Shown here piece after piece: positions 12,977-26,270 of a stretch of DNA of 64,000 nt (position 1 is its first letter; the number at the start of each line of letters is the position of its first letter). The notes under the pieces are model-generated. The model had not been told where the DNA came from and did no database searches. It saw only the letters and a program-made list of their open reading frames with translations. The translations under genes and the position numbers were made by a program. The stretch is from Microbacterium lacus (GTDB lineage: Bacteria > Actinomycetota > Actinomycetes > Actinomycetales > Microbacteriaceae): NCBI RefSeq assembly GCF_039531105.1, contig NZ_BAAAPK010000001.1:1488001-1552000 (forward strand), read 5' to 3'.

Positions 12977-13807
12977 TCAGTCGAGCTGCGCCCAGATGCC
13001 GTCCAGGTCGGCGGCGGTGTGTTCCATCCGGCGGACGAGCGCCCGCACCGCTTCGACGGTGTGCGGGTCCATCGCGGCGGTGTCGATCGAGCGGAGGAAC
13101 GCGGCTGCCACGACCGCGTCCTGATGGGCGCCGAGCGCATCCTGCAGTGCCTCCCGTTCGGCGATCGTCGTCTGGACACCCGCACCCAGGACGGGGCGCG
13201 CGAGCTCGACGGCGTAGCGGTGCCGCTTGACGGCTTTGCGTGCAGCGTGCACGCGCGTGTCGGTCCGGGCCTTGCGAGCGCGCCGCAGTCGCCGCGACGC
13301 CTCGGCCTGCGCCTCGTCAACCAAGGCGTGGGCGGCGTCCGCGTCGCGTCCCGCCGCCCGTCGAGCCGGGGGATCGGACAGCCAGCGCTGCACCACGGCG
13401 AACACGGCGACTCCGCGGGCGCTCGTCGTCCCGGTCACCGCGGCCGCCCAGGCGTCGCGCCGACGCCGGGCGAACACCGTTGCGAGCACATCGTCCACGA
13501 CGGCGGGGACGCGCTCGTCCGCCGCGAAGCGCTCCGCGAGCACCTGGAGGTCACGGACCTCTCCGAGCAGCTGCCCGAGCCAGGCGAGCTCCTGGGCGAA
13601 GGCCTCGCGGTCGACGCGACGGTACACGGCAGCGAAGGTGTGCAGCGTCGCGCGCAGGCGCCGGATCGCCACCCGCGCGGGATGCACGGCATCCTCGTCC
13701 CGCTGCTCGAGGCGAAGACGCGACTCGAGGATCACGCGGCACTGCACGGCGACGTAGTCCTGCACGAGCGCGCCCAGCGTGCCCTCCGTGTCAGTGGATG
13801 GAGTCAT
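12977..13807 (-). CDS. CHAD domain protein
   Basis: A 276-residue all-helical protein of the CHAD family (conserved histidine alpha-helical domain), which binds inorganic polyphosphate. The signature HPARVAIRRLRATLHTF (about residues 42-58) and R-rich helices such as KARTDTRVHAARKAVKRHRYAVEL supply the basic surface. There is no CYTH/triphosphatase domain fused to it. Its start overlaps the end of the upstream DUF1349-like gene by 17 bases, so it is the distal gene of a minus-strand cluster beginning at 15565. Confidence 0.8.
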   Translation of the reverse strand: MTPSTDTEGTLGALVQDYVAVQCRVILESRLRLEQRDEDAVHPARVAIRRLRATLHTFAAVYRRVDREAFAQELAWLGQLLGEVRDLQVLAERFAADERVPAVVDDVLATVFARRRRDAWAAAVTGTTSARGVAVFAVVQRWLSDPPARRAAGRDADAAHALVDEAQAEASRRLRRARKARTDTRVHAARKAVKRHRYAVELARPVLGAGVQTTIAEREALQDALGAHQDAVVAAAFLRSIDTAAMDPHTVEAVRALVRRMEHTAADLDGIWAQLD

Positions 13808-14369
13808 CCGCGTCGCCGCGCGTCCATGAACGGAAGGTGACGGCGAATCCCGCGCGCGTCGGCGCGCACAGGTACGGCCCGGCGCTCGCGTCTGCCGCGC
13901 CGTCGAACGGCGCGACGCGGACGAGTCGCCACGGCTCGCCCCCCGCGCGAGCGCGCACGATGAGGGAGTCCGGCCAGCGGCTCACGCGAACCGAGACGGA
14001 TGCCGTGCTCCACTCATCGACACGACCCACCGACCAGTCGGACCGGCCGTCGGTCACCACGGCTCCGAGCCCGAGGTGCCCATCGGCGAATTCGAGGCCG
14101 GCTTTCACCCAACGCATGTCGTCGATCCGCACGAAGATGCCGGCCTGATCGAACTCGCCGGTCCACTTCGCCTCGAACTCGACCTGCATGGACTCGCCGA
14201 CGGTCAGCGGTGCGAGGAGCGCGTGCTCGTTCGCATGCACGAAGCCGTAGGCGGTCTCGCGCCAGGCGTCGCTGCCCTCGGCTGCGATCGCCGTGAGCGT
14301 CTCGTCGGACAGGTCGACGAGTTCGGGGTCGTGCGTCCAGCGGCCCGCCGACCAGGGGACCGCGTTCAC
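13791..14369 (-). CDS. DUF1349-like (concanavalin-fold) protein
   Basis: A 192-residue soluble protein beginning NAVPWSAGRWTHDPELVDLSDE. The pattern (tryptophan-rich beta-strands, HANEHALLAPL, WTGEFDQAGIFVRID, WVKAGLEF, SVSVRVSRWPDSLIVRAR) is that of DUF1349 proteins, predicted jelly-roll/concanavalin-like folds, often near sugar metabolism. The GTG at 14369 overlaps the stop of the membrane protein gene (GTGA) and is preferred; longer in-frame extensions fall in an arginine/proline shadow. Confidence 0.7.
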   Translation of the reverse strand: MNAVPWSAGRWTHDPELVDLSDETLTAIAAEGSDAWRETAYGFVHANEHALLAPLTVGESMQVEFEAKWTGEFDQAGIFVRIDDMRWVKAGLEFADGHLGLGAVVTDGRSDWSVGRVDEWSTASVSVRVSRWPDSLIVRARAGGEPWRLVRVAPFDGAADASAGPYLCAPTRAGFAVTFRSWTRGDADDSIH

Positions 14370-14950
14370 CAGATCGCCGATCGCACGAGGGCGCCCACGA
14401 TGCAGGCCCACAACAGGCTCGAGAGCGTGCCGATGATGAACCGCTCCCGGGCTTCGGCGGCGGCGAGTTCGGAGAACCGGCCGACGCCCTTGACCGCGAC
14501 GACGATCGCGATGGCCTCGGGGTAGCCCGCGATGATGGCGACGACGACGGCGAGCCGCTCCAGGTATCCGATGGTCGTGCCGCCGCGCAGCACTTCGGTC
14601 GGGCGCTCGTCGTCGTCGCGGACTCCTGCGGCCTCGGCATCCAGGAGGATGCCGCCGTTCGCTCCGTCCTTCACCCGCCCGTGGGTCGCGATCTCGAGGA
14701 CGCGTCGGGTGACGGGGTTTCCGCCGAGGACGGCCACGGCCGTGCCGAGGATCGCGATGATGAGCCCCATGATGAGCGGCACGTCGACCGGCGCGACCAC
14801 GACGACGATCAGCGAGAGCACGACGAGTCCGCCCGCGACGGCGAGGGGCACGGTGGTGGGCTTTCGCAGACTGATGATGATCAGGACGAGTGCACCGCAC
14901 AGGGCGAAGAACAGGAAGATCGACAGCACGGCGGCGACGATGGCGGGCAT
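14366..14950 (-). CDS. Small membrane protein, partner of the SatD-like gene
   Basis: A 194-residue protein with four to five hydrophobic helices (for example IVAAVLSIFLFFALCGALVLIII, LIVVVVAPVDVPLIMGLIIAI, LAVVVAIIAGYPEAIAIV, FIIGTLSSLLWACIVGALV) and a cytosolic acidic loop. No enzyme motif is visible and the family is not recognised with certainty. It starts 12 bases after the SatD-like gene ends and overlaps the next gene by 4 bases, so it is co-transcribed with both. A regulator plus membrane effector pair is a reasonable inference. Confidence 0.65.
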   Translation of the reverse strand: MPAIVAAVLSIFLFFALCGALVLIIISLRKPTTVPLAVAGGLVVLSLIVVVVAPVDVPLIMGLIIAILGTAVAVLGGNPVTRRVLEIATHGRVKDGANGGILLDAEAAGVRDDDERPTEVLRGGTTIGYLERLAVVVAIIAGYPEAIAIVVAVKGVGRFSELAAAEARERFIIGTLSSLLWACIVGALVRSAIW

Positions 14951-14962
14951 GCGGTCAGTCTT

Positions 14963-15565
14963 TCACGGGCGTCCGACGCCGTTGAGGCGATCCAGCACCC
15001 GGGCGAGCGCCGGCACCGCAGCCTCGTCGGCCCGGAGGCCGGCGGCCCGCGCACGCAGACTGACGGCGGTCTCGCTGATACCGAGCCGCGCCGCGATGTC
15101 CTTCTGGCTCTCGCCTGCCGCCAGATGATCGAAGACCTCCCAGCCCGGGCCGGTGCGCCTGGAGCGCAGCTCGAGCAGGAGCCGGATCAGCGCCTCCGCG
15201 TCTTCCGCCGCGGAGGGCTCCGCGCCGACCAGCGCGAAGCGGCTCGGCGCGGCCTTCGCCCGTTCGACCGCGGCACGGGCGTGGATGAACGCCTCTCCGC
15301 GGGCCGCCCTGATCTCCGTGCCCCGCTCCTCCTCCATGCCGCCGACGCCGACACCGACGGCCCACTCCTCGGTGCGCACGAGGTGCAGGATGATCTCCAG
15401 CGCCGTGCGCCCGTCTTCCGTGGCCACCTGGATCTCGTCCCCGGCGTTGCGGTCGGGGGCGAACGGAAGGCGATCGCCTCCGATGATCGAGATCTGCTGC
15501 AGGGCCGCGGGCACGAGGTCTTCACTCGAGCGGCTGCCGCGCTGATCGGCGGTGATGACGATCAT
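14963..15565 (-). CDS. SatD-like protein with C-terminal helix-turn-helix
   Basis: A 200-residue protein beginning MIVITADQRGSRSSEDLVP, the start seen in SatD-family proteins. The middle part (about residues 60-120) is alpha/beta. The C-terminal part has an HTH (WEVFDHLAAGESQKDIAARL followed by GISETAVSLRARAAG) like sigma-4/LuxR-type helices. A Shine-Dalgarno GGAGG lies 6 bases ahead of the ATG. The large palindrome at 15591-15623 just upstream is the obvious candidate operator, so autoregulation is likely but inferred. Confidence 0.65.
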   Translation of the reverse strand: MIVITADQRGSRSSEDLVPAALQQISIIGGDRLPFAPDRNAGDEIQVATEDGRTALEIILHLVRTEEWAVGVGVGGMEEERGTEIRAARGEAFIHARAAVERAKAAPSRFALVGAEPSAAEDAEALIRLLLELRSRRTGPGWEVFDHLAAGESQKDIAARLGISETAVSLRARAAGLRADEAAVPALARVLDRLNGVGRP

Positions 15566-15590
15566 CTGAGCCTCCTCACCTGGGTTTGCC

Positions 15591-15623
15591 TTCAGGCTTA
15601 ATCATCGCACGATTAAGCGTGAA
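15591..15623 (-). promoter_or_regulatory. Palindromic operator upstream of the SatD-like cluster
   Basis: TTCAGGCTTAATC (15591-15603) and GATTAAGCGTGAA (15611-15623) form a 13-bp inverted repeat with one mismatch around a 7-base spacer. The inner arms GCTTAATC/GATTAAGC are perfect. It sits 26 bases upstream of the minus-strand ATG at 15565 and is AT-rich compared with its surroundings, as expected for a dimeric regulator site covering a promoter. Confidence 0.65.
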
Positions 15624-15721
15624 AGCATATGGATCGCCCACACCCGAGGACTGAAGTCTCCAGGCATCATCACATGCCGGGTAAGCCGTCAGGCTCGGAT
15701 CGGGCGGACAGACGGCGCTGA

Positions 15722-15727
15722 TAGCCT
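15722..15727 (+). promoter_or_regulatory. -10 box of a leaderless tyrS promoter
   Basis: TAGCCT ends 7 bases before the GTG at 15735. No Shine-Dalgarno sequence is visible, consistent with leaderless translation. Confidence 0.55.
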
Positions 15728-15734
15728 CGAACGC

Positions 15735-17036
15735 GTGTCTTCCGCTCTGAACCCGAGCGCGCCCGCCATCGATCCGTCGTTCGAGAACGTCTGGGACGAG
15801 CTGGTCTGGCGCGGTCTCGTCCACGTCTCGACCGACCAGGCAGCACTGCGCGAACTCCTCGCCGGACCGCCGATCGTCTACTACTGCGGATTCGACCCCA
15901 CCGCACCGAGCCTGCACCTCGGAAACCTCGTCCAGCTGCTCACGATGCGCCGCATCCAGCTCGCCGGCCACCGACCCCTCGGCCTCGTGGGCGGATCGAC
16001 CGGACTGGTGGGGGACCCGCGGCCGTCCGCGGAGCGGACGCTGAACACCAAGGAGACCGTCGCGGAGTGGGTCGGCTACCTCCGCACTCAGATCGAGCGC
16101 TTCCTGAGCTTCGACGGCGACAACGGCGCCCGCATCGTCAACAATCTCGACTGGACCGCTCCGCTCAGTGCGATCGACTTCCTGCGTGACATCGGCAAGC
16201 ACTACCGCGTGGGCACGATGCTCAAGAAGGATGCCGTCAGCGCGCGCCTGAACTCGGATGAGGGCATCAGCTACACCGAGTTCAGCTATCAGATCCTGCA
16301 GGGCCTGGACTACCGGGAGCTCTACCTGCAGTACGGCTGCGTCCTGCAGACCGGGGGCAGCGACCAGTGGGGCAATCTCACCAGCGGTGTCGACCTGATC
16401 CACCGCGCCGAAGGCACGAGCGTCCACGCGATCGGCACTCCGCTGATCACCAACAGCGACGGCCGCAAGTTCGGCAAGAGTGAGGGCAACGCGATCTGGC
16501 TGGATCCCGTGCTGACCAGCCCGTACGCGATGTACCAGTTCTGGCTCAACACCGACGATGCGGACGTCGCCGATCGCCTGAAGGTCTTCACGTTCCTCAC
16601 ACGCGCCGAGATCGAGGAGGTCGCGGCCGCACACGCCGCCGAGCCGTTCCGGCGCATCGGTCAGAAGCGCGTGGCGCTCGAGGTGACCTCTCTCGTGCAC
16701 GGCGAAGCCGCTGCCGCCGCCGCGATCGCCGCCTCTGAAGCCCTCTTCGGCCATGGAGATCTCCGTTCGTTGGATGCCGCGACCTTGGCCAGCGCACTGC
16801 GCGAGCTCCCGCACGCGAAGCTGCCCAAGGGCACACCGATCGCGACCGCCCTGGTGGAGACCGGTCTGGTGGCTAGCCTGAGCGAAGCCAGGCGCGCGAT
16901 CGCGCAGGGGGGAGTCTCGATCGACGGCGTCAAGGTCGACGATGACACCGCGACCGTGGACGGATCGCTCCCGGGGGGCGTGTCGGTGCTCCGGCGCGGG
17001 AAGAAGACGCTCGCGGGCGTCTTCGCCGGCGACTGA
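15735..17036 (+). CDS. tyrS: Tyrosyl-tRNA synthetase
   Basis: Class I synthetase that charges tRNA-Tyr. 433 residues. The HIGH-type motif appears as PSLHLGNL (about residues 57-64) and the KMSKS-type motif as KFGKSEGN (about 245-252). A C-terminal S4 RNA-binding domain (SLSEARRAIAQGGVSIDGVKV) completes the bacterial TyrRS layout. GTG start. A DUF4184 gene follows after 10 bases and may be co-transcribed. Confidence 0.95.
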   Translation: MSSALNPSAPAIDPSFENVWDELVWRGLVHVSTDQAALRELLAGPPIVYYCGFDPTAPSLHLGNLVQLLTMRRIQLAGHRPLGLVGGSTGLVGDPRPSAERTLNTKETVAEWVGYLRTQIERFLSFDGDNGARIVNNLDWTAPLSAIDFLRDIGKHYRVGTMLKKDAVSARLNSDEGISYTEFSYQILQGLDYRELYLQYGCVLQTGGSDQWGNLTSGVDLIHRAEGTSVHAIGTPLITNSDGRKFGKSEGNAIWLDPVLTSPYAMYQFWLNTDDADVADRLKVFTFLTRAEIEEVAAAHAAEPFRRIGQKRVALEVTSLVHGEAAAAAAIAASEALFGHGDLRSLDAATLASALRELPHAKLPKGTPIATALVETGLVASLSEARRAIAQGGVSIDGVKVDDDTATVDGSLPGGVSVLRRGKKTLAGVFAGD

Positions 17037-17046
17037 CCACCTGCGG

Positions 17047-17856
17047 ATGCCCTTCACGCCCAGCCATGCCGTCGTCGCGCTGCCGTTCGTGCGGACACCG
17101 CTCGTTCCGGCGGCGGTCGCGATCGGCGCGATGACGCCGGACGCCCCGCTGTTCGTGCGCGCGCTCCCGCTGTCCTACGGCATCACGCACGACCCGGCCT
17201 GGCTTCCCGCGACGCTGCTCCTCGCGCTCGTCCTCCTGCTGATCTGGCGGTGCGTCCTGCGACCGGCGGTGCGCGAACTCGCGCCGGGCCCGCTCGCGCG
17301 TCGACTGCCGGGGGAGTGGGACGCGGGAGCCGGCCCGGCGCTGCGTGAGACCTTCGACGCGGCCGGGTCGCGGTGGCGCGGCATCCTGCTCCTGGTGGCC
17401 TCTCTCGCGATCGGCGTGCTCAGCCACATCGCGTGGGACGTGTTCACCCACGAGGGCCGGTGGGGCGTGCTTCTGGTGCCCGCTCTCGACGAGCAATGGG
17501 GTCCGCTCACCGGATACAAGTGGCTCCAGCACGGGTCTTCCGCGGGCGGTCTGCTCATCCTCGGGGTGTGGGCCGTGTTCTGGCTGCGCCGTCGCCCGGC
17601 GACCGTCGGACCTGAGGCCGTCCTCCCGGCAGCCGTGCGCATCGGCTGGCTCGCCGGCCTTCCGGTGATCCTCGGCGCGGCATGGTTGATCGGGCTCGCC
17701 GTCTACGGACCGATCACCGCCGAATGGACGCTCGCGCACCTGGCCTACCGGGTGCTTCCGCCGGCGTGCGCGGTGTGGGGCGCGGCGACGGTCGTGCTCG
17801 CGGTCGCCGTGCAGATCCTGCGGTCGCGGCAGGATCGTCGCACGCGAGTCAGCTAG
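17047..17856 (+). CDS. DUF4184 membrane protein
   Basis: A 269-residue polytopic membrane protein starting MPFTPSHAVVALPF, the diagnostic N-terminus of DUF4184 proteins. SHIAWDVFTHEGRWG in the middle carries conserved His and Asp residues, which suggests a relationship to membrane metal-dependent hydrolases (YdjM-like), but the activity is unknown. About six hydrophobic segments are visible. It lies 10 bases after tyrS and its end overlaps the convergent CoA-transferase gene by 8 bases. Confidence 0.75.
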   Translation: MPFTPSHAVVALPFVRTPLVPAAVAIGAMTPDAPLFVRALPLSYGITHDPAWLPATLLLALVLLLIWRCVLRPAVRELAPGPLARRLPGEWDAGAGPALRETFDAAGSRWRGILLLVASLAIGVLSHIAWDVFTHEGRWGVLLVPALDEQWGPLTGYKWLQHGSSAGGLLILGVWAVFWLRRRPATVGPEAVLPAAVRIGWLAGLPVILGAAWLIGLAVYGPITAEWTLAHLAYRVLPPACAVWGAATVVLAVAVQILRSRQDRRTRVS

Positions 17857-19240
17857 ACCACTCGGGCGCGTCCCGCCCCCAGCGGCGCGGCGACGCGAAG
17901 CGATCGGGTCCACCCGGATACGACACAGCGGGGCCGACCGTGGTCACCGACATCCCGTCGAGGTCGAACCGCTGCAGGTGCGGCGCAGGATCGGGCGCCG
18001 AAACCTCGGGCGGGACGGGCTCGCGCGGCATCCCGAGCAGCTCGGCGGCGACCCGCCGAAGAGAGACCTCGACGATCCACGCGCCGCCCTCGGTGCGACG
18101 CCGACGCAACGCCGTCAGGGTGCCGGCGGCGAGCAGGTACGCCGCGCTGTGGTCCAGTGCCTGCGCGGGCAGCGCACCGGGAGTGTCGCCGTCCGCCGAC
18201 TCGATCCACGCGATCCCGCTCGCCGCCTGGACGAGGCTGTCGAATCCACGGCGATCCGCCGCTCGATCGTCCACGCCCGATTCATCGGTGCCCCACGCGG
18301 TCAGGCGCGCCACGACAAGACCGGGATGACGTGCGACGAGAGCCGGCGGATCCCACCCGAGACGCTCGAGCGAGCGCGCACGGTACCCCGTGACGACGAC
18401 GTCCGCAGAGGCGAGAAGACGCTCGAGCGTCCCGCGGCCCGATGTCGATCGCATGTCCAGCAGCGCGGATCGCTTGCCGTGACCGGTGTCGAGGTGGACC
18501 CACTCCGTTTCAGGAAGGAAGGGCGGGTCGATCCGCAGCACGTCGGCCCCGAGGAGGGCGAGGGTACGCGCGGCGATCGGCCCCGCGATCACGCGCGTGA
18601 GGTCGAGCACGCGGATGCCGCGCAGGGGCGCCCCTACCGGGGCGGGAGGCGCCGGCAGACGCGGCGAGTCGGTCACGCGCCGCAAGGACACGAGTGGGTC
18701 CCGGCGACGGATCTCGTCCGAATGCGGATCCTCCGCGCGGACGGCGACGCACAGCCCGCCGGCGACATCGGCTGCGCTCTCCGCGACATCGGTGGCGAGT
18801 TCCCCGAGTGCGTCCGCGAGTTCGGCGCGCCCCGCGGTCGCGGGCAGACCGAATGCTCGGCGGAGCGCCTCGGCGTGATGCGCGTAATTCGCGTGCGTGC
18901 GCACCCACCCGTCGCGCGTGCGGAAGAAGCCGGACATCTCCGCCCACACCGAGACGGCCCTGTCGTCGATACGCACGTGGCGCTCGCTCGTGAAAGCGAG
19001 CGCGATCCGCGCCGGGTCCGGAGAAGCGACCGTCGCGCCGACGAGATCGCCTGCCGCACGGGCTGCCGCCGTCACACTCGCCCAGGCGAGGGCGTCGACG
19101 CGCGTGCGGGCCGGGAGGGGAACGACATGCGCGGGTGGCGGATCGGACGGGCCGGCGTCCGCGCCGAGGTCGCGACGCACACGGGCGAGCATGTCCTGCG
19201 CCGAGTGGGACGGAGTCGGCTGGGGCGGAGCGGGAGTCAT
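17849..19240 (-). CDS. CaiB/BaiF family III CoA-transferase
   Basis: A 463-residue protein. The C-terminal half has the family core: RGIRVLDLTRVIAGPIAARTLALLGADVLRID, then LDTGHGKRSALLDM, then DVVVTGYRARSLERLG and GIAWIESADGDTPGALPAQALDHSAAYL. Family members move CoA between carboxylic acids; the substrate is not evident. The N-terminal approximately 190 residues look like a second, divergent copy of the fold, as in some actinobacterial members. Upstream TAGCCT at 19247-19252 supports the ATG at 19240. Confidence 0.75.
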   Translation of the reverse strand: MTPAPPQPTPSHSAQDMLARVRRDLGADAGPSDPPPAHVVPLPARTRVDALAWASVTAAARAAGDLVGATVASPDPARIALAFTSERHVRIDDRAVSVWAEMSGFFRTRDGWVRTHANYAHHAEALRRAFGLPATAGRAELADALGELATDVAESAADVAGGLCVAVRAEDPHSDEIRRRDPLVSLRRVTDSPRLPAPPAPVGAPLRGIRVLDLTRVIAGPIAARTLALLGADVLRIDPPFLPETEWVHLDTGHGKRSALLDMRSTSGRGTLERLLASADVVVTGYRARSLERLGWDPPALVARHPGLVVARLTAWGTDESGVDDRAADRRGFDSLVQAASGIAWIESADGDTPGALPAQALDHSAAYLLAAGTLTALRRRRTEGGAWIVEVSLRRVAAELLGMPREPVPPEVSAPDPAPHLQRFDLDGMSVTTVGPAVSYPGGPDRFASPRRWGRDAPEWSS

Positions 19241-19246
19241 GACGGC

Positions 19247-19252
19247 AGGCTA
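19247..19252 (-). promoter_or_regulatory. -10 box of a leaderless CoA-transferase promoter
   Basis: On the minus strand TAGCCT ends 6 bases before the ATG at 19240, the same arrangement as argH and yihY. Confidence 0.45.
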
Positions 19253-19414
19253 CGCCCGCGGGATTCCGCGCGACACGCCCGGGATACGGGCTGGATTTGC
19301 CACACGTGCGGTGGCCACGTAACTTATTACTTGTTCGCCCCACAGGGAAGCGGAGAGGCCGAGAAGCCTTACCCCCCTCAAGCGGAGAACCACCCCCCAT
19401 CACAGAGAGACTCA

Positions 19415-19443
19415 TTGAGTCTCTTCACCTCCGGGTCTATGAT
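19415..19443 (+). promoter_or_regulatory. Possible distal rRNA promoter P0
   Basis: TTGAGT (19415-19420), a 17-base spacer and TATGAT (19438-19443) make a good sigma-70 type promoter about 460 bases before the 16S gene. Confidence 0.5.
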
Positions 19444-19514
19444 GAGGGATCCCACTCCTCGAAGCTGCGAAGAGTGCTGCGTGCCGACGCCGAAAGGTTC
19501 GGAACGAAGCCGAT

Positions 19515-19542
19515 TTGACACGCTGACGGAGAGGGATAAGAT
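19515..19542 (+). promoter_or_regulatory. rRNA promoter P1
   Basis: TTGACA (19515-19520), a 16-base spacer and TAAGAT (19537-19542). The flanks GCCGATT before the -35 and AGAGAAGTTGCCC after the -10 are repeated at P2, marking the two as duplicated strong promoters. Confidence 0.8.
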
Positions 19543-19650
19543 AGAGAAGTTGCCCAGCGGGCCGGCTCACACGCCGAGACGCAGGGCCGCCGATCTAGCT
19601 TCGTGAGATGTCGTCACTGACAGCTGCTTCCGACTTCGGAACATGCCGAT

Positions 19651-19678
19651 TTGACAGACGAACTACGAAGTGTAAGAT
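19651..19678 (+). promoter_or_regulatory. rRNA promoter P2
   Basis: TTGACA (19651-19656), a 16-base spacer and TAAGAT (19673-19678), followed by AGAGAAGTTGCCC exactly as at P1. It lies about 220 bases before the 16S gene. Confidence 0.8.
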
Positions 19679-19900
19679 AGAGAAGTTGCCCTGCCGGGCC
19701 AGCCGAGAGGTTGGAAGCAGGAGCATCCGATCCTTGAGAACTCAACAGCGTGCACTTGTCAAATGCCAAAAAACCTCGCGGTCAGCTTGTCTGGCCGATG
19801 AGATTCTTTTGAGATTAAACGAGATGTCAGCAATGACATCCGATCGTCAGATCAAACTCGCTCGGTGCGACCCATTCCGGTCTCATCGCAGCAAAATTCT
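19679..19900 (+). other. rRNA leader with boxA-like antitermination signal
   Basis: No protein gene is seen. TTGAGAACT at 19734-19742, followed by CAACAGCG, resembles the boxA-type antitermination element of actinobacterial rrn leaders. The same nonamer recurs in the 16S-23S spacer at 21694-21702. The rest holds short inverted repeats probably used for precursor processing. Confidence 0.6.
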
Positions 19901-24930
<5,030 letters not shown>

Positions 24931-25030
24931 CACACCGTTTTTGGTGCTTGCGTCCACTGAGTGGTTCTCGATGTACGGTCGAGAACCGCATGACAATGAC
25001 TTTGTTATGCAGACTTGAAACATCAATAGT

Positions 25031-25148
25031 GTTTCGGCGGCCATAGCGTGAGGGAAACGCCCGGTTACATTCCGAACCCGGAAGCTAAGCCTCACAGCGC
25101 CGATGGTACTGCAGGGGGGACCCTGTGGGAGAGTAGGACACCGCCGGA
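25031..25148 (+). rRNA. 5S ribosomal RNA
   Basis: Starts GTTTCGGCGGCCATAGCG and ends GAGTAGGACACCGCCGGA; GGCGG and CCGCC close helix I. About 117 bases. Internal CCCGGTTACATTCCGAACCC is the usual loop A to C segment. It closes the rRNA operon, 100 bases after 23S. Confidence 0.93.
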
Positions 25149-25163
25149 CTTCTTTCGTGAAAG

Positions 25164-25189
25164 GGCCACCCATCGTTGGGTGGCCTTTT
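25164..25189 (+). terminator. rRNA operon terminator
   Basis: GGCCACCCA (25164-25172) and TGGGTGGCC (25177-25185) form a perfect 9-bp stem with a TCGT loop, followed by TTTT. A clear intrinsic terminator. Confidence 0.9.
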
Positions 25190-25223
25190 CTCGTTAACAC
25201 GCCGATTTCGTGAGGATCACACC

Positions 25224-26270
25224 ATGGCAGACGACGATCCGACACCGCGCCGTGCCCACGCCGGCGAGAAGAAGCCGTACGCGAAGCGCGATGGTGAGAA
25301 GAAGCCGTACGCGAAGCGGGACGGTGAGAAGAAGCCGTACGCGAAGCGGGACGGTGAGAAGAAGCCGTACGCGAAGCGGGACGGTGAGAGGAAGCCGTAC
25401 GCGAAGCGCGACGGTGAGAAGAAGCCGTACACCCCGCGCGACGGGAGTGCGCGACCCCCGCGCGGCGGCAGCGGACGGGACGGTCAGCGCGATGCGCGCA
25501 GGGATGAGCGCCAGTCGCGTCCGGACGAGTTGCGTTCTGTGCGGTCCGCCTTCGACGAGCCGGCGCTGCCGGCCGAGATCACTGCTTCGTCGCTGAACGC
25601 CGCGGCGCGCAATCAGCTGAAGACGCTGAGCAAGGAGAACGCGGAGGACGTCGCCCGTCACCTGGCGATGGCGGCGGAACTCATCGACAGTGATCCCGAG
25701 CTCGCCCATCGCCATGCGATCGCCGCGACGCGGCGTGCCGGTCGCATCGGCATCGTCCGCGAGACCGCCGCGATCACGGCATACGCGATCGGCGACTACG
25801 CGCTCGCTTTGCGTGAGCTGCGCACCTATCGGCGCATTTCCGGCAGCGACGACCAGATCGCGCTGATGGTCGACAGCGAACGCGGTGTCGGTCGACCCGA
25901 CCGCGCCCTCGAGGTGGGCCGTGCCGTGGATCGCGGCTCCCTGCCCGCCGGTGTCCGTGTCGAACTCGCGATCGCCATGTCCGGGGCGCGCCTGGATCTG
26001 GGTGAGACCGAGCGCGCGCTCCAGGAACTCGACATCCCCGAACTGGATCCGAACCGCGCGTTCGAATGGAGTCCGGGTCTTTTCGCCGCGCGCGCCACCG
26101 TGCTGGAGGAACTCGGTCGAGCCGAAGAGGCGGAACAGTGGCGCACGCGCGCGGAGATCGCCGAGCAGGCTCTGCGCGCCGCCAGCGGCGAAGACGATCT
26201 CGAAGTCATCGAGATCGAGGAGATCTTCGAGGACCCCGGGGCCGCAGAGGAGCCCGAGGGGGAGCGCTGA
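25224..26270 (+). CDS. TPR-like protein with N-terminal basic decapeptide repeats
   Basis: A 348-residue protein. Residues 14-73 are six tandem copies of GEKKPYAKRD (one GERKPYAKRD, the last ending YTPRD), followed by a disordered RPPRGGSGRDGQRD stretch, a helical tetratricopeptide-like body (about 120-320: AAELIDSDPELAHRHAIAATRRAGRIG) and an acidic tail (EVIEIEEIFEDPGAAEEPEG). The body and its place before the HAD gene match the mycobacterial Rv1691-type gene; function unknown. The basic repeat suggests RNA or ribosome binding (inference). The ATG at 25224 follows GAGGATCACACC. One-base overlap with the HAD gene. Confidence 0.8.
   Translation: MADDDPTPRRAHAGEKKPYAKRDGEKKPYAKRDGEKKPYAKRDGEKKPYAKRDGERKPYAKRDGEKKPYTPRDGSARPPRGGSGRDGQRDARRDERQSRPDELRSVRSAFDEPALPAEITASSLNAAARNQLKTLSKENAEDVARHLAMAAELIDSDPELAHRHAIAATRRAGRIGIVRETAAITAYAIGDYALALRELRTYRRISGSDDQIALMVDSERGVGRPDRALEVGRAVDRGSLPAGVRVELAIAMSGARLDLGETERALQELDIPELDPNRAFEWSPGLFAARATVLEELGRAEEAEQWRTRAEIAEQALRAASGEDDLEVIEIEEIFEDPGAAEEPEGER
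25263..25442 (+). repeat. Six tandem 30-bp coding repeats
   Basis: Six in-frame 30-bp units encode GEKKPYAKRD. Copies 2-4 are nearly identical in DNA sequence, so the array probably expands or contracts by slippage or recombination without breaking the frame. Confidence 0.9.

Noticed and set aside
15628..15720. 30-codon frame between the SatD operator and tyrS
   Set aside because: No ribosome site or -10 at the right distance and an unremarkable Arg/His-rich product.
25263..25442. CRISPR or non-coding tandem repeat
   Set aside because: The 30-bp units are in frame and encode a repeated decapeptide inside a good gene.
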